Origin: Gammaproteobacteria bacterium
Lineage (GTDB): Bacteria > Pseudomonadota > Gammaproteobacteria > DRLM01
Assembly: GCA_015490395.1 (NCBI GenBank)
Contig: WFXX01000208.1
Location: forward strand, 1-9,886
DNA: 9,886 nucleotides
Direction of reading: 5' to 3'
Shown here: in pieces, positions 1 through 6,502 of the stretch
Layout: each line of letters opens with the position of its first letter
Position numbering within the stretch: the first letter of the stretch is position 1
Notes under the pieces: model-generated
Told to the model about the DNA's origin: nothing
The model's database searches: none
Seen by the model: the letters and a program-made list of their open reading frames with translations, nothing else
Made by a program: the position numbers and the translations under genes

Positions 1-16
1 CGGCGGGGCAACGCGG

Positions 17-1852
17 GTGGCGGACCTCCTCGCGCTCTACCTGGAGGAGCTGGAGGTGCCCTACGTCTTCGGCGTGCCCGGCGGGGCAGTGGAGCCGCTC
101 TACGACGCCTTAGCCCGCAGCGCCCGGCGCGGCGGCCCGCGCCCGGTGGTGGCCCGGCACGAGGCCGGCGCCGCCTTCATGGCCGACGGCTACGCCCGCG
201 AGACCGGGCGGCTGGGGGTGTGCTGCTCCACCGCCGGACCCGGGGCCACCAACATGATCACCGGGGTGGCCAGCGCCTACGAGGACGAGGTCCCCCTGCT
301 GGTCATCACCGCCCAGACGCCGCGCCCCGGCTTCGGGCGCGGCGCCTCCCAGGAGTCCTCGTGCACGGGCGTCAACACGGTGGCCATGTACGCCCAGTGC
401 ACCCGCTACAGCTCCCTGGTCTCCCACGAGGCCCAGCTGGAGCACAAGCTGGCTGCGGCGGTGCTGGCAGCTCGCCAGCCCCCCCAGGGGCCGGCGCACC
501 TGAGCATCCCCCTGGACGTGCTCCGGGCGCCGGCGCCCGCGCGCCGGCCCTCCTTCGACCTCGGGTCCCACCTGCGCCCGCCTGCCCTGCTGGACCGCCG
601 GGGCGCGGCACGCCTGGCCGAAGCCCTGCGCCGGGCCGCCCACAGCGTCTTCGTGCTGGGGCCCGGGGCGGCGCCGGCGGTGAGCAGCATCCTTCGGCTG
701 GCCTCGCGGCTGGGCGCGGCGGTGCTCACCACGCCCCAAGGCAAGGGGCTGGTGGACCCTTACCATCCGGCCTTCCACGGGGTCTACGGCCTGGCCGGCC
801 ACGCCAGCGCCACCCGGCTGCTGACCGAGCCCGGGGTGGAGCTGGTGGTGGTGGTGGGCTCCTCCTTGGACGAGCTGGCCACCAACGGCTGGGACACCAG
901 CCTCCTTGGGCCGCGCCTGGTGCACGTGGATCCGGTGGAGGCCCACTTCCGGCGCACCCCCATGGCCGCCCTGCACGTGGGGGGGCACGTGGGGCTGCTG
1001 TTCCTGGAGCTGGAGCGCCGTCTGGCCGGGCACCGCCATCCCGGCCCCCTGCCCTGGGCGGTGGTGGTGCCCTTCGAGCGCCGGCGCGGGGAGCGCCGCC
1101 GACGGCAGGACGCCTCGGCCCGTCCCGCCCGGGAGCGACGCAGCGGCCGGGACCGGCGGCGCAGCCCGAGCCCCTCCCCCTTCCTGCGCCACTTCGCCCT
1201 GCGGGACGAGGCCCTCTATCTGAGCGAGGCCGTCCCCATCAAGCCCCAGCGGCTGATGTACGAGCTCTCCCGCCGCTTTCCCCAGGGCACCCGCTTCCTG
1301 GCCGATATCGGCAACGCCTTCCTTTGGGCCATTCACTACCTGCATCCGCCGTACCGCCCAGAGGATCCCGCCTGGCGAGGCAGCCGGGGCGGGTACCTGC
1401 GCATGGGCATGGGCTTCGCCTCCATGGGCTGGGCGGTGGGCGCGGCAGTGGGCACCGCCTTGGGCGCACCGGGCCGGCCCGTGGTCTGCCTGGTGGGAGA
1501 CGGGGCCCTCCTCATGGCTGGGCAGGAGATCACCACCGCCGTCCAGGAGGCCCTGCCGGTGATCTTCGTGGTGCTCAACGACGGGGCCCTGGGCACCGTG
1601 AAGCACGGCCAGCGCCTGGCCGGGGCCGAGCCCGTGGCCTTCCAGCTCCCCCCGGTGGACTTCGCCGCCTACGCCGAGGCCCTGGGGGTCCCGGGGCACG
1701 TGGTCAGCAGCCCCGGTGACCTGGACCGGCTGGACGTGGCCGCCCTCTGCCGGCGGCGGGGGCCGAGCCTGATCGACGTGCGCCTGGACGGCGAGGAGCC
1801 GCCGCCGCTGGGCGAGCGGCTGCAGATGCTCGCTGGGGGTCATCGAGGCTGA
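17..1852 (+). CDS. Thiamine-diphosphate-dependent enzyme, acetolactate synthase-like, with Arg-rich insert (5' end may be off-window)
   Basis: The protein has the three-domain layout of the acetolactate synthase/pyruvate oxidase superfamily, whose cytoplasmic members decarboxylate 2-oxo acids or join the resulting acyl unit to an acceptor. Seen: an N-terminal Pyr domain (about 1-170) with VFGVPGGAVEPLYDAL and the cofactor-activating Glu49 in RHEAGAAFMADGYAR; a middle domain (about 190-340); and a C-terminal PP domain (about 405-590) with the ThDP/Mg motif GDG at 494-496 and ND at 521-522. Length is 611 aa against the usual 550-590. The excess is a basic segment at 354-383 containing RRRGERRRR and RERRSGRDRRR. 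The frame is open to base 2, and family members usually have some residues before ADLL, so GTG at 17 is only the first visible start. Homology to the fold is clear. The substrate is unknown: the usual acetolactate synthase RHEQ is RHEA here, and no small regulatory subunit is adjacent. Two citrate synthase-like genes follow. Confidence 0.88.
   Translation: MADLLALYLEELEVPYVFGVPGGAVEPLYDALARSARRGGPRPVVARHEAGAAFMADGYARETGRLGVCCSTAGPGATNMITGVASAYEDEVPLLVITAQTPRPGFGRGASQESSCTGVNTVAMYAQCTRYSSLVSHEAQLEHKLAAAVLAARQPPQGPAHLSIPLDVLRAPAPARRPSFDLGSHLRPPALLDRRGAARLAEALRRAAHSVFVLGPGAAPAVSSILRLASRLGAAVLTTPQGKGLVDPYHPAFHGVYGLAGHASATRLLTEPGVELVVVVGSSLDELATNGWDTSLLGPRLVHVDPVEAHFRRTPMAALHVGGHVGLLFLELERRLAGHRHPGPLPWAVVVPFERRRGERRRRQDASARPARERRSGRDRRRSPSPSPFLRHFALRDEALYLSEAVPIKPQRLMYELSRRFPQGTRFLADIGNAFLWAIHYLHPPYRPEDPAWRGSRGGYLRMGMGFASMGWAVGAAVGTALGAPGRPVVCLVGDGALLMAGQEITTAVQEALPVIFVVLNDGALGTVKHGQRLAGAEPVAFQLPPVDFAAYAEALGVPGHVVSSPGDLDRLDVAALCRRRGPSLIDVRLDGEEPPPLGERLQMLAGGHRG
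1076..1165 (+). other. Arg-rich low-complexity insert encoded within the ThDP enzyme
   Basis: Codons 354-383 encode a segment dominated by Arg with Glu, Asp, Ser and Gly, including two similar units, RRRGERRRR and RRSGRDRRR. It lies between the middle domain and the PP domain, where ordinary acetolactate synthases have a short linker. The reading frame continues intact on both sides, so it is not a frameshift. A role in binding nucleic acid, nucleotide or a partner protein is conceivable but not shown by the sequence. Confidence 0.6.
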
Positions 1853-1859
1853 GCGCAGC

Positions 1860-2630
1860 GTGGGTCGGGAGGCCATCCGCACCGCCATCTGGGAGGAGCT
1901 TCCTGAGCCGGAGGACCCCTTTCGCGCCGCCTGCTGCCGCTGCCGCGGCTACGACGTCTACGGGGAGCTGGTAGGGCGCGCGCGCTGGAGCGAGTTCCTC
2001 CTGCTGCTGCTCACCGGCGAGCGCCCCACGCCGGAGGCGGCCGGCCTGCTGGAGGCCCTGGCCGTGGCCCTGGCCAATCCGGGGCCCCGGGACCCCTCGG
2101 TGCGGGCGGCCATGAGCGCCGCGGTGAGTCAGGCCCCGCCCGCGGCCTGGCTGGCTGCGGCCCTGGCAGCTGGCGCCGGCTGGGAGGGGGGCGGTGCCGA
2201 GCTGCGCGGGGCCTTGGCGTGGTGGTGGGAAGCCGGCACCGAGGCCAGAGCCTGGCGCCGGCTGCTGGCCGAGGCGCCACAGCAGAGGCACCCGCCCGGC
2301 TTTGACCCCCACGCCAAGCGCTGCCCGCGCATCGTGCGCCGAGCCCTCCAGGCCTTGGCGGCCCGCTCGCCCGGCCCCCACCTGCCCTGGCTCCGGGAGC
2401 ACCGGGAGCTGCTGGAGGAGGCCGCGGGACGGCCGCTGGCCCTGGCGGGCGTGGCCGCGGCCGCCTGCCGGGACCTGGGGCTGCGCCCGGAGCAAGGGGA
2501 GCTGCTGCACCTGCTGCTGCGCCTGCCCGGGGCCGCCGCGCATGCCCTGGAGCAGGCCGGGATCGGCTGGCGGGGCTATCCCTTCTTCCACGGGGCGGTG
2601 CGCCTGCGGAGGCCGGAGGGGAGCCGGTGA
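1860..2630 (+). CDS. Citrate synthase/citryl-CoA lyase-fold protein A, apparently lacking catalytic residues
   Basis: This 256-aa protein looks like a short citrate synthase-superfamily member, about the size of citryl-CoA lyase (about 260-270 aa) and well below citrate synthase (380-430 aa). Seen: RGYDVYGELVGRARW at 29-43, matching the family's early RGYD/L-G segment; GWEGGGAELRGAL at 107-119 where the family has GPLHGGA; GFDPHAKRCPR at 147-157 where it has GFGHPxxKxxDPR; and LALAGVAAAACRDLGL at 193-208 where it has NVDGxxAAxxxDLG. By hand alignment the substrate and catalytic positions become Gly110, Pro150 (or His151 if shifted) and Ala196, so ordinary condensation or lyase chemistry is doubtful. 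GTG at 1860 starts 7 bases after the ThDP gene stop, with GAGG at 1845-1848 as a distant Shine-Dalgarno. The stop overlaps the next start. Fold assignment is moderately sure; function is unknown, perhaps a structural or regulatory partner of the second copy or the ThDP enzyme. Confidence 0.72.
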   Translation: MGREAIRTAIWEELPEPEDPFRAACCRCRGYDVYGELVGRARWSEFLLLLLTGERPTPEAAGLLEALAVALANPGPRDPSVRAAMSAAVSQAPPAAWLAAALAAGAGWEGGGAELRGALAWWWEAGTEARAWRRLLAEAPQQRHPPGFDPHAKRCPRIVRRALQALAARSPGPHLPWLREHRELLEEAAGRPLALAGVAAAACRDLGLRPEQGELLHLLLRLPGAAAHALEQAGIGWRGYPFFHGAVRLRRPEGSR

Positions 2631-3433
2631 GCGGCGAGCTGGAACGCCACGAGGACCGCTGGGAGACGGACCTGGGGACGCTGGTCCCCGGAAAGGGGGC
2701 GGTGCTGCGGGGCCGGGACCTGCTCCGGGAGCTGGGGCGCGAGCGGTGGATGGGGCTCTATCTCTATGCCCTCACGGGGCGGCGCCTCGAGGATCGTGCG
2801 CTGCGGCTCCTGGAGGGCATCTGGGTGCTGTGCTGCAGCTATCCGGACCCTCGCCTCTGGAACAACCGCGTGGCGGCCCTGGCCGGCAGCGCCCGGGCCC
2901 CGGGCGGCCTGGCCCTGGGGGCCGCCCTGGCGGCCTCCGAGGGGGAGCTGTACGGGGCCGTGCCGGCGGCCCAGGCCCTGGCCCTGCTGCAGCAGTTCCG
3001 CTCCCGGGAGGCCGCCGGCGAGCCCCTGGAGGCCCTGGTGCGCGCCGAGCTGCGCCGCCGGCGTCGCCTACCCGGCTACGGCCGGCCCCTGGTGCGGGGG
3101 GACGAGCGCCTCGCCCCCCTCCTGGAGCTGGCCCGGGAGCTGGGGCTGGACGGCGGTCCCTTCCTGGCCCTGGCCCTGCGGGTGGACGAGGTGCTAGCGA
3201 GAGGCCGCTGGAGGGTGCGGCTCAACGCCGCGGGGCTGGCCGCGGCGCTGGCCGGCGACCTAGGCCTGACACCCCGGGAGCTCCACCTCTACTTGTTGCC
3301 CTGCTTCACGGCGGGGATCGTGGCCTGCTACGCCGATGCCCGCGACCACCATCCGCCGGGGAGCTTCCTGCCTCTGCGCTGCGATCGCGTCCGCTACACC
3401 GGGCCGCCGCCCCGCCCCTGGCGGCGCCCGTAG
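2627..3433 (+). CDS. Citrate synthase-fold protein B, apparently lacking catalytic residues
   Basis: A second, divergent citrate synthase-like protein of 268 aa. Seen: DPRLWNNRVAALAGSARAPG at 74-93; ASEGELYGAVPAAQALALL at 103-121, aligning with GPLHGGANEAxLRML; LPGYGRPLVRGDERL at 148-162, aligning with the GFGHRVYKxxDPR loop; and RLNAAGLAAAL at 198-208, aligning with the NVDFY/NVDG segment. In that alignment the catalytic His, His and Asp become Tyr109, Arg153 and Ala202. The C-terminal helix (LHLYLLPCFTAGIVACYADA, 219-238) resembles the superfamily's closing helices. GTG at 2627 overlaps the previous stop as GTGA, and GGAGG at 2615-2619 lies 7 bases upstream, so coupled translation and a one-to-one partnership with protein A are likely. 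It may be half of a heteromeric pseudo-enzyme or may have evolved other chemistry. The fold is inferred from motif order without a profile search. Confidence 0.7.
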   Translation: MSGELERHEDRWETDLGTLVPGKGAVLRGRDLLRELGRERWMGLYLYALTGRRLEDRALRLLEGIWVLCCSYPDPRLWNNRVAALAGSARAPGGLALGAALAASEGELYGAVPAAQALALLQQFRSREAAGEPLEALVRAELRRRRRLPGYGRPLVRGDERLAPLLELARELGLDGGPFLALALRVDEVLARGRWRVRLNAAGLAAALAGDLGLTPRELHLYLLPCFTAGIVACYADARDHHPPGSFLPLRCDRVRYTGPPPRPWRRP

Positions 3434-3468
3434 GAGAGCTGCCGCAGCGGCGCTCACCGTACTCAAAA

Positions 3469-3483
3469 CGGCCGCTTTGGCCG
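3469..3483 (+). other. Short stem-loop in the gap before the TonB receptor gene
   Basis: CGGCC (3469-3473) and GGCCG (3479-3483) form a 5-bp stem around a GCTTT loop, flanked by AAAA on both sides, the only A-rich patch nearby. It sits in the 62-bp gap 3434-3495. It could be a weak attenuator, a terminator for region 1, or a leader element of the receptor gene. There is no T-run after it, so a classic intrinsic terminator is not supported. Confidence 0.25.
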
Positions 3484-3495
3484 AAAATAGGCGCC

Positions 3496-5610
3496 GTGAG
3501 CGCACCGTCCCGCCCGAACCCTGCCCTCCTGATCCTGGCCCTCCTGCTGGGGATCGCCTGGGGCTGGTGGCCGGTTCATGCTAGCGACGAGGCCTTGGAG
3601 CCGGACCTGGCCCTGACCTACGGGGAGGCCGACATGGTGGAGATCGCCACCGGCACCCCCCAGCCCCAAGCCCTGGCCCCCTCGGTCACCAGCGTGATCA
3701 CCGCCCGGGACATCGAGGCCATGGGGGCCACCGACCTGGACGAGGTGCTCGAGACCGTGGCCGGCATCCACGTGGCCCGCTCGGTGCGGGCCTACAACCC
3801 CATCTATGTCATCCGGGGCATCTATGCCGAGACCAACCCCCAGGTCCTGGTCCTGGTCAACGGCCTCCCCATCACCAACCTCTTCGTGGGCGACCGCAGC
3901 CAGGTCTGGGGCGGGATGCCGGTGCAGGCCATCGCCCGTATCGAGATCATCCGCGGCCCCGGCTCGGCGGTCTACGGCGCCGACGCCTTCGCCGGGGTGA
4001 TCAACATCATCACCAAGGGCGGGGCGGACATCCGGGGGCTGGAGGTCGGGACCCGCGCCGGCCGCTTCCTGACGCGGGAGATCTGGCTCCTCGCCGGCCG
4101 GCAAGAGGGGACTCGGGGGCACGCCTTCAGCCTGGAGGCGGGCACCACGGACGGGGCTACCCCCTTGATCGAAGCCGATGCCCAGAGCCAGCTCGATGCC
4201 CTATTCGGCACCGCGGCCTCCCTGGCCCCGGGGCCGGCCAACCTGGGCCGGCGTTGGCTGGAGCTGCGCCTAGAGCTGGAGCGGTCCCGCTGGCGGCTGC
4301 GGGCAGGCTACCAGGGCCGACGCCGGGTAGGCACCGGGGCCGGCGTGGCCCAGGCCTTGGATCCGGTGGGGCGCAACGCCGCCGACCGCTACAACGCCGA
4401 TTTGGCCCTGCGGCTCTGGGAGGGAGAGACTAGCGGCGGCCGGCTCCGGGTCGCCATCTTCAACACCAGCGCCCGCTCCCGGCTGCGGCTCTATCCGCCG
4501 GGGGCCTTCGGCGGCGCCTTCCCGGAAGGGGTCTTGGGCAACCCAGATGTCAACGAGCGGCATCTGCGGCTGGAGCTCGAGGGCCTCTTTACCGGCTGGA
4601 GCGGCCACCGCCTGCGGCTAGGCCTGGGGGCAGCCCACGCCCGCCTCTACAAGGTGCGCGAGTCGCGCAACTTCGCCTACGCGGGCGGGGGCCTCGTCCC
4701 CCTGGGAGGGCTGACGGACGTGAGCTTCACCGCGCCCTTCGTCCAGGAGCGGGGCCGAAGGATCTATTACGCCCTGGCCCAGGACGAGTGGGACCTAGCC
4801 CGAGACTGGCGCCTCACCGCGGGGCTGCGCTACGACCGCTACTCCGACTTCGGTAGCACCCTCAACCCCCGCGCCGCCCTGGTGTGGCAGAGCTCCTATG
4901 CCCTCACCACCAAGCTGCTCTTCGGCCGGGCCTTCCGCGCCCCTTCCTTCGCCGAACTCTACAACATCAACAATCCGGTGGCCCTGGGCAACCCGGAGCT
5001 GCGGCCGGAGACCATCCGCACCTGGGAGCTGGCCTTCGACTACCGCCCCGCGGAGGAGCTGCGGGGCACGCTCAGCCTGTTCCGCTATCGCTGGCGGGAC
5101 ATCATCCGCTTCGTGCCCGACCCCGCCCCGGCCACCACCTGGACGGCCCGCAACACCGGCAGCCAAAGCGGCCAAGGCCTGGAGCTGGAGCTGCGCTGGC
5201 GTCCCGCCGCTCACCTGGCGCTGCGTGGCCATTACGCCTACCAGCGGGCCCAGGCCGGGGGCGCCGATCCGGGCAATGCCCCCCATCACCTGGCCTATCT
5301 GCGCCTGGACTGGGAGCCCCTTCCGCGCTGGGCCCTGGACCTCCAGGCCCGCTGGGTGGGCGAGCGCCCCCGGATCGCCAGCGACGCCCGTCCCCCTCTG
5401 AGCGGATACGCTTGGGCCGACCTGACCCTGCGCCGCCGGGGTCTGGCCAAGCACCTGGAGTTCGCCGCGGCCGTGCGCAACCTCCTCAATGCGGACCGGC
5501 GAGAGCCCACCCTGCCGGGCCAAGGCACTCCCGCCCCCATCCCGCAGGACCTGCCCCTTCCGGGGCGCAGCTGGTGGCTGGAGCTGCGCTACCGGCCCCA
5601 GCCCCTCTGA
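3496..5610 (+). CDS. TonB-dependent outer-membrane receptor (BtuB/Cir-like plug and barrel)
   Basis: A 704-aa outer-membrane receptor that would take up a scarce nutrient (metal chelate, cobalamin-like molecule or siderophore) using TonB-ExbBD energy. Seen: an N-terminal signal peptide with a hydrophobic core (LLILALLLGIAWGWW, 11-25) and a likely cut after VHA at 29; a possible TonB box around DMVEIATG (46-53); a plug domain at about 57-174 with TDLDEVLETVAGIHV, YVIRGIY, VLVLVNGLPI, IARIEIIRGPGSAVYGADAFAGVINIITK; and a long beta-barrel with alternating strands and the C-terminal signature SFAELYNINNPVALGNPELRPETIRTWELAF. GTG at 3496 is chosen because it directly precedes the signal peptide, with AGG at 3489-3491 as a weak Shine-Dalgarno. 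The frame is open far upstream, but that part is the shadow of the preceding genes. The last residue is Leu, not the usual aromatic. Family is certain; ligand is not readable from sequence. Confidence 0.93.
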   Translation: MSAPSRPNPALLILALLLGIAWGWWPVHASDEALEPDLALTYGEADMVEIATGTPQPQALAPSVTSVITARDIEAMGATDLDEVLETVAGIHVARSVRAYNPIYVIRGIYAETNPQVLVLVNGLPITNLFVGDRSQVWGGMPVQAIARIEIIRGPGSAVYGADAFAGVINIITKGGADIRGLEVGTRAGRFLTREIWLLAGRQEGTRGHAFSLEAGTTDGATPLIEADAQSQLDALFGTAASLAPGPANLGRRWLELRLELERSRWRLRAGYQGRRRVGTGAGVAQALDPVGRNAADRYNADLALRLWEGETSGGRLRVAIFNTSARSRLRLYPPGAFGGAFPEGVLGNPDVNERHLRLELEGLFTGWSGHRLRLGLGAAHARLYKVRESRNFAYAGGGLVPLGGLTDVSFTAPFVQERGRRIYYALAQDEWDLARDWRLTAGLRYDRYSDFGSTLNPRAALVWQSSYALTTKLLFGRAFRAPSFAELYNINNPVALGNPELRPETIRTWELAFDYRPAEELRGTLSLFRYRWRDIIRFVPDPAPATTWTARNTGSQSGQGLELELRWRPAAHLALRGHYAYQRAQAGGADPGNAPHHLAYLRLDWEPLPRWALDLQARWVGERPRIASDARPPLSGYAWADLTLRRRGLAKHLEFAAAVRNLLNADRREPTLPGQGTPAPIPQDLPLPGRSWWLELRYRPQPL

Positions 5611-5620
5611 GGCCGCCGTG
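5608..5620 (+). promoter_or_regulatory. Ribosome binding site overlapping the receptor stop codon
   Basis: TGAGG at 5608-5612 includes the TGA stop of the receptor gene and lies 5 bases before GTG at 5618. It decides the start of the membrane methyltransferase-like gene, since the frame is open well upstream, and suggests coupled translation. Confidence 0.55.
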
Positions 5621-6313
5621 GGCCATCCCGAGCCGGCTCTCGCCGCCTGGACCGCCTTGGTGCTAACGTGGCTGCTGTTCTTCGCCAGCCATTCGCTGCT
5701 GGCCGCCGAGGGGGTCAAGCGCGCCCTCCTGGCCCGCTGGCCGGCCCTGGGGCGCTGGTACCGGATCCTCTACAACCTCCTGGCCCTAGCCCTGCTGGCC
5801 CCAGCCGTGTTCCTGACCCACCGTTTGGACGGGGTGATGCTCTGGCGCTGGGAGGGGGCCTGGAGCTGGCTGGCAGACGGCCTAGCCCTGGCCGCGGTGG
5901 CCGGCTTCCTCTGGACCTTGCGCGACTACGACGGCAAGGAGCTCCTGGGGCTGCGCCAGCTCCGCGAGGGGCGATCCGTGCTGGAGGAAGGCGCCCTGGT
6001 CATCGGCCCCTTGCACCGCTGCGTGCGCCATCCGTGGTACTTCCTGGGGCTCGTGATCCTCTGGACCCGGGACATGGACGCGGCCCTACTGACCGCGGCG
6101 GTGCTGGTGACGGGCTATCTCGTGGTGGGGGCCCGGCTGGAGGAGGGGCGGCTGCTCCGCCGCCACGGGGAGGCCTACCGGCGCTACCGGGAGCGTGTCC
6201 CCTTCCTCCTCCCCCTTCCGGGGCGCTGCCTCTCCGCCTCCGAGGCCGCGGCCCTGGAGCGGATAGCCCGGGAGAGGCTCCACCGGGAGGGCCATGCGGC
6301 AGGTGCAGGCTGA
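5618..6313 (+). CDS. Integral-membrane methyltransferase-like protein (NnrU/isoprenylcysteine carboxyl methyltransferase family)
   Basis: A 231-aa polytopic inner-membrane protein. Seen: hydrophobic segments at about 8-30, 50-67, 83-100, 141-150 and 155-171; an early FASHSLLAAEGVKR, similar to the HSLLA-VK start of NnrU-like proteins; and the C-terminal signature of the isoprenylcysteine/phospholipid methyltransferase group: VRHPWYFLG at 136-144 followed by ARLEEGRLLRRHGEAYRRYR at 172-191 and VPFLLP. In that group the RHP and E-E/RY elements bind S-adenosylmethionine at the membrane face, and substrates include isoprenylcysteine, phosphatidylethanolamine or other lipids. Which applies is unknown. 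The start is GTG at 5618, backed by TGAGG overlapping the receptor stop, so it is probably expressed with the receptor. The last 30 residues are a hydrophilic helical tail. Family confidence is good; activity is inferred. Confidence 0.82.
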   Translation: MGHPEPALAAWTALVLTWLLFFASHSLLAAEGVKRALLARWPALGRWYRILYNLLALALLAPAVFLTHRLDGVMLWRWEGAWSWLADGLALAAVAGFLWTLRDYDGKELLGLRQLREGRSVLEEGALVIGPLHRCVRHPWYFLGLVILWTRDMDAALLTAAVLVTGYLVVGARLEEGRLLRRHGEAYRRYRERVPFLLPLPGRCLSASEAAALERIARERLHREGHAAGAG

Positions 6314-6324
6314 AGAGGGCAAGC

Positions 6325-6362
6325 CCGAACACTAACCCGAGGAAGTCCTCGCCTGTTCAGGC
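6325..6362 (+). terminator. Possible stem-loop terminator after the membrane methyltransferase-like gene
   Basis: Eleven bases after the stop codon, an outer GAAC (6327-6330) can pair with GTTC (6355-6358). Inside it CGAGG (6338-6342) pairs with CCTCG (6347-6351) around an AAGT loop. An alternative is GCCT/AGGC at 6351-6354 and 6359-6362. There is no T-run, so a rho-independent terminator is only weakly supported. Position between two transcription units fits. Confidence 0.3.
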
Positions 6363-6386
6363 CGCCGACGTCAGCGCGCGGCCAAC

Positions 6387-6421
6387 ACCGGGCCCTCCCG
6401 GTCTGCCCGGTCCGTGCCGGT
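6387..6421 (+). repeat. Hairpin and short CCGGT-type repeats upstream of the DUF427 gene
   Basis: ACCGGG (6387-6392) and CCCGGT (6397-6402) form a perfect 6-bp stem with a CCCT loop. CCCGGT recurs at 6406-6411 and CCGGT at 6417-6421, about every 9-10 bases, ending roughly 25 bases upstream of the -10-like hexamer. It could be a protein-binding array or a second terminator stem, or just GC-rich redundancy. Confidence 0.3.
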
Positions 6422-6445
6422 GCCGCCCCTCCCGTCGGGGCGCGC

Positions 6446-6451
6446 TATGAT
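6446..6451 (+). promoter_or_regulatory. Probable sigma-70 -10 element for the DUF427/phosphodiesterase pair
   Basis: TATGAT in the context GCGCTATGATGG matches the -10 consensus at five of six positions and stands out in a GC-rich background. Transcription would begin near 6458, giving a leader of about 45 bases to ATG 6503. No convincing -35 lies 16-18 bases upstream (the sequence there is GC-rich), so an activator may be needed, or the match may be chance. Confidence 0.42.
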
Positions 6452-6502
6452 GGAGAGTATTGTCACCGCTCCTTCCGGATCCCGAGCCCAGGGACCAGCC
6501 CC

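Noticed and set aside
17..1852. Calling the first gene ilvB (biosynthetic acetolactate synthase)
   Set aside because: No regulatory subunit or branched-chain amino acid genes are adjacent, RHEA replaces the typical RHEQ, and an unusual basic insert is present. Only the superfamily is supported.
110..1888. A 592-codon open frame on the minus strand, nearly as long as the ThDP gene opposite it
   Set aside because: Its product is low-complexity (rich in Gly, Ala, Pro, His and Gln) with no domain motifs. In DNA this GC-rich, long antisense frames arise because stop codons are rare, and the + strand frame has clear ThDP motifs.
2194..3495. Upstream extension of the receptor frame, giving a 1,138-aa fusion
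   Set aside because: The extra 434 residues are a Pro/Ala/Gly/Arg-rich shadow of the two citrate synthase-like genes in another frame. The signal peptide begins at GTG 3496.
6447..6502. A small frame beginning ATGATGGAG downstream of the promoter-like site
   Set aside because: It has no Shine-Dalgarno, overlaps the -10-like hexamer and runs out of frame into the DUF427 gene with no recognisable product.
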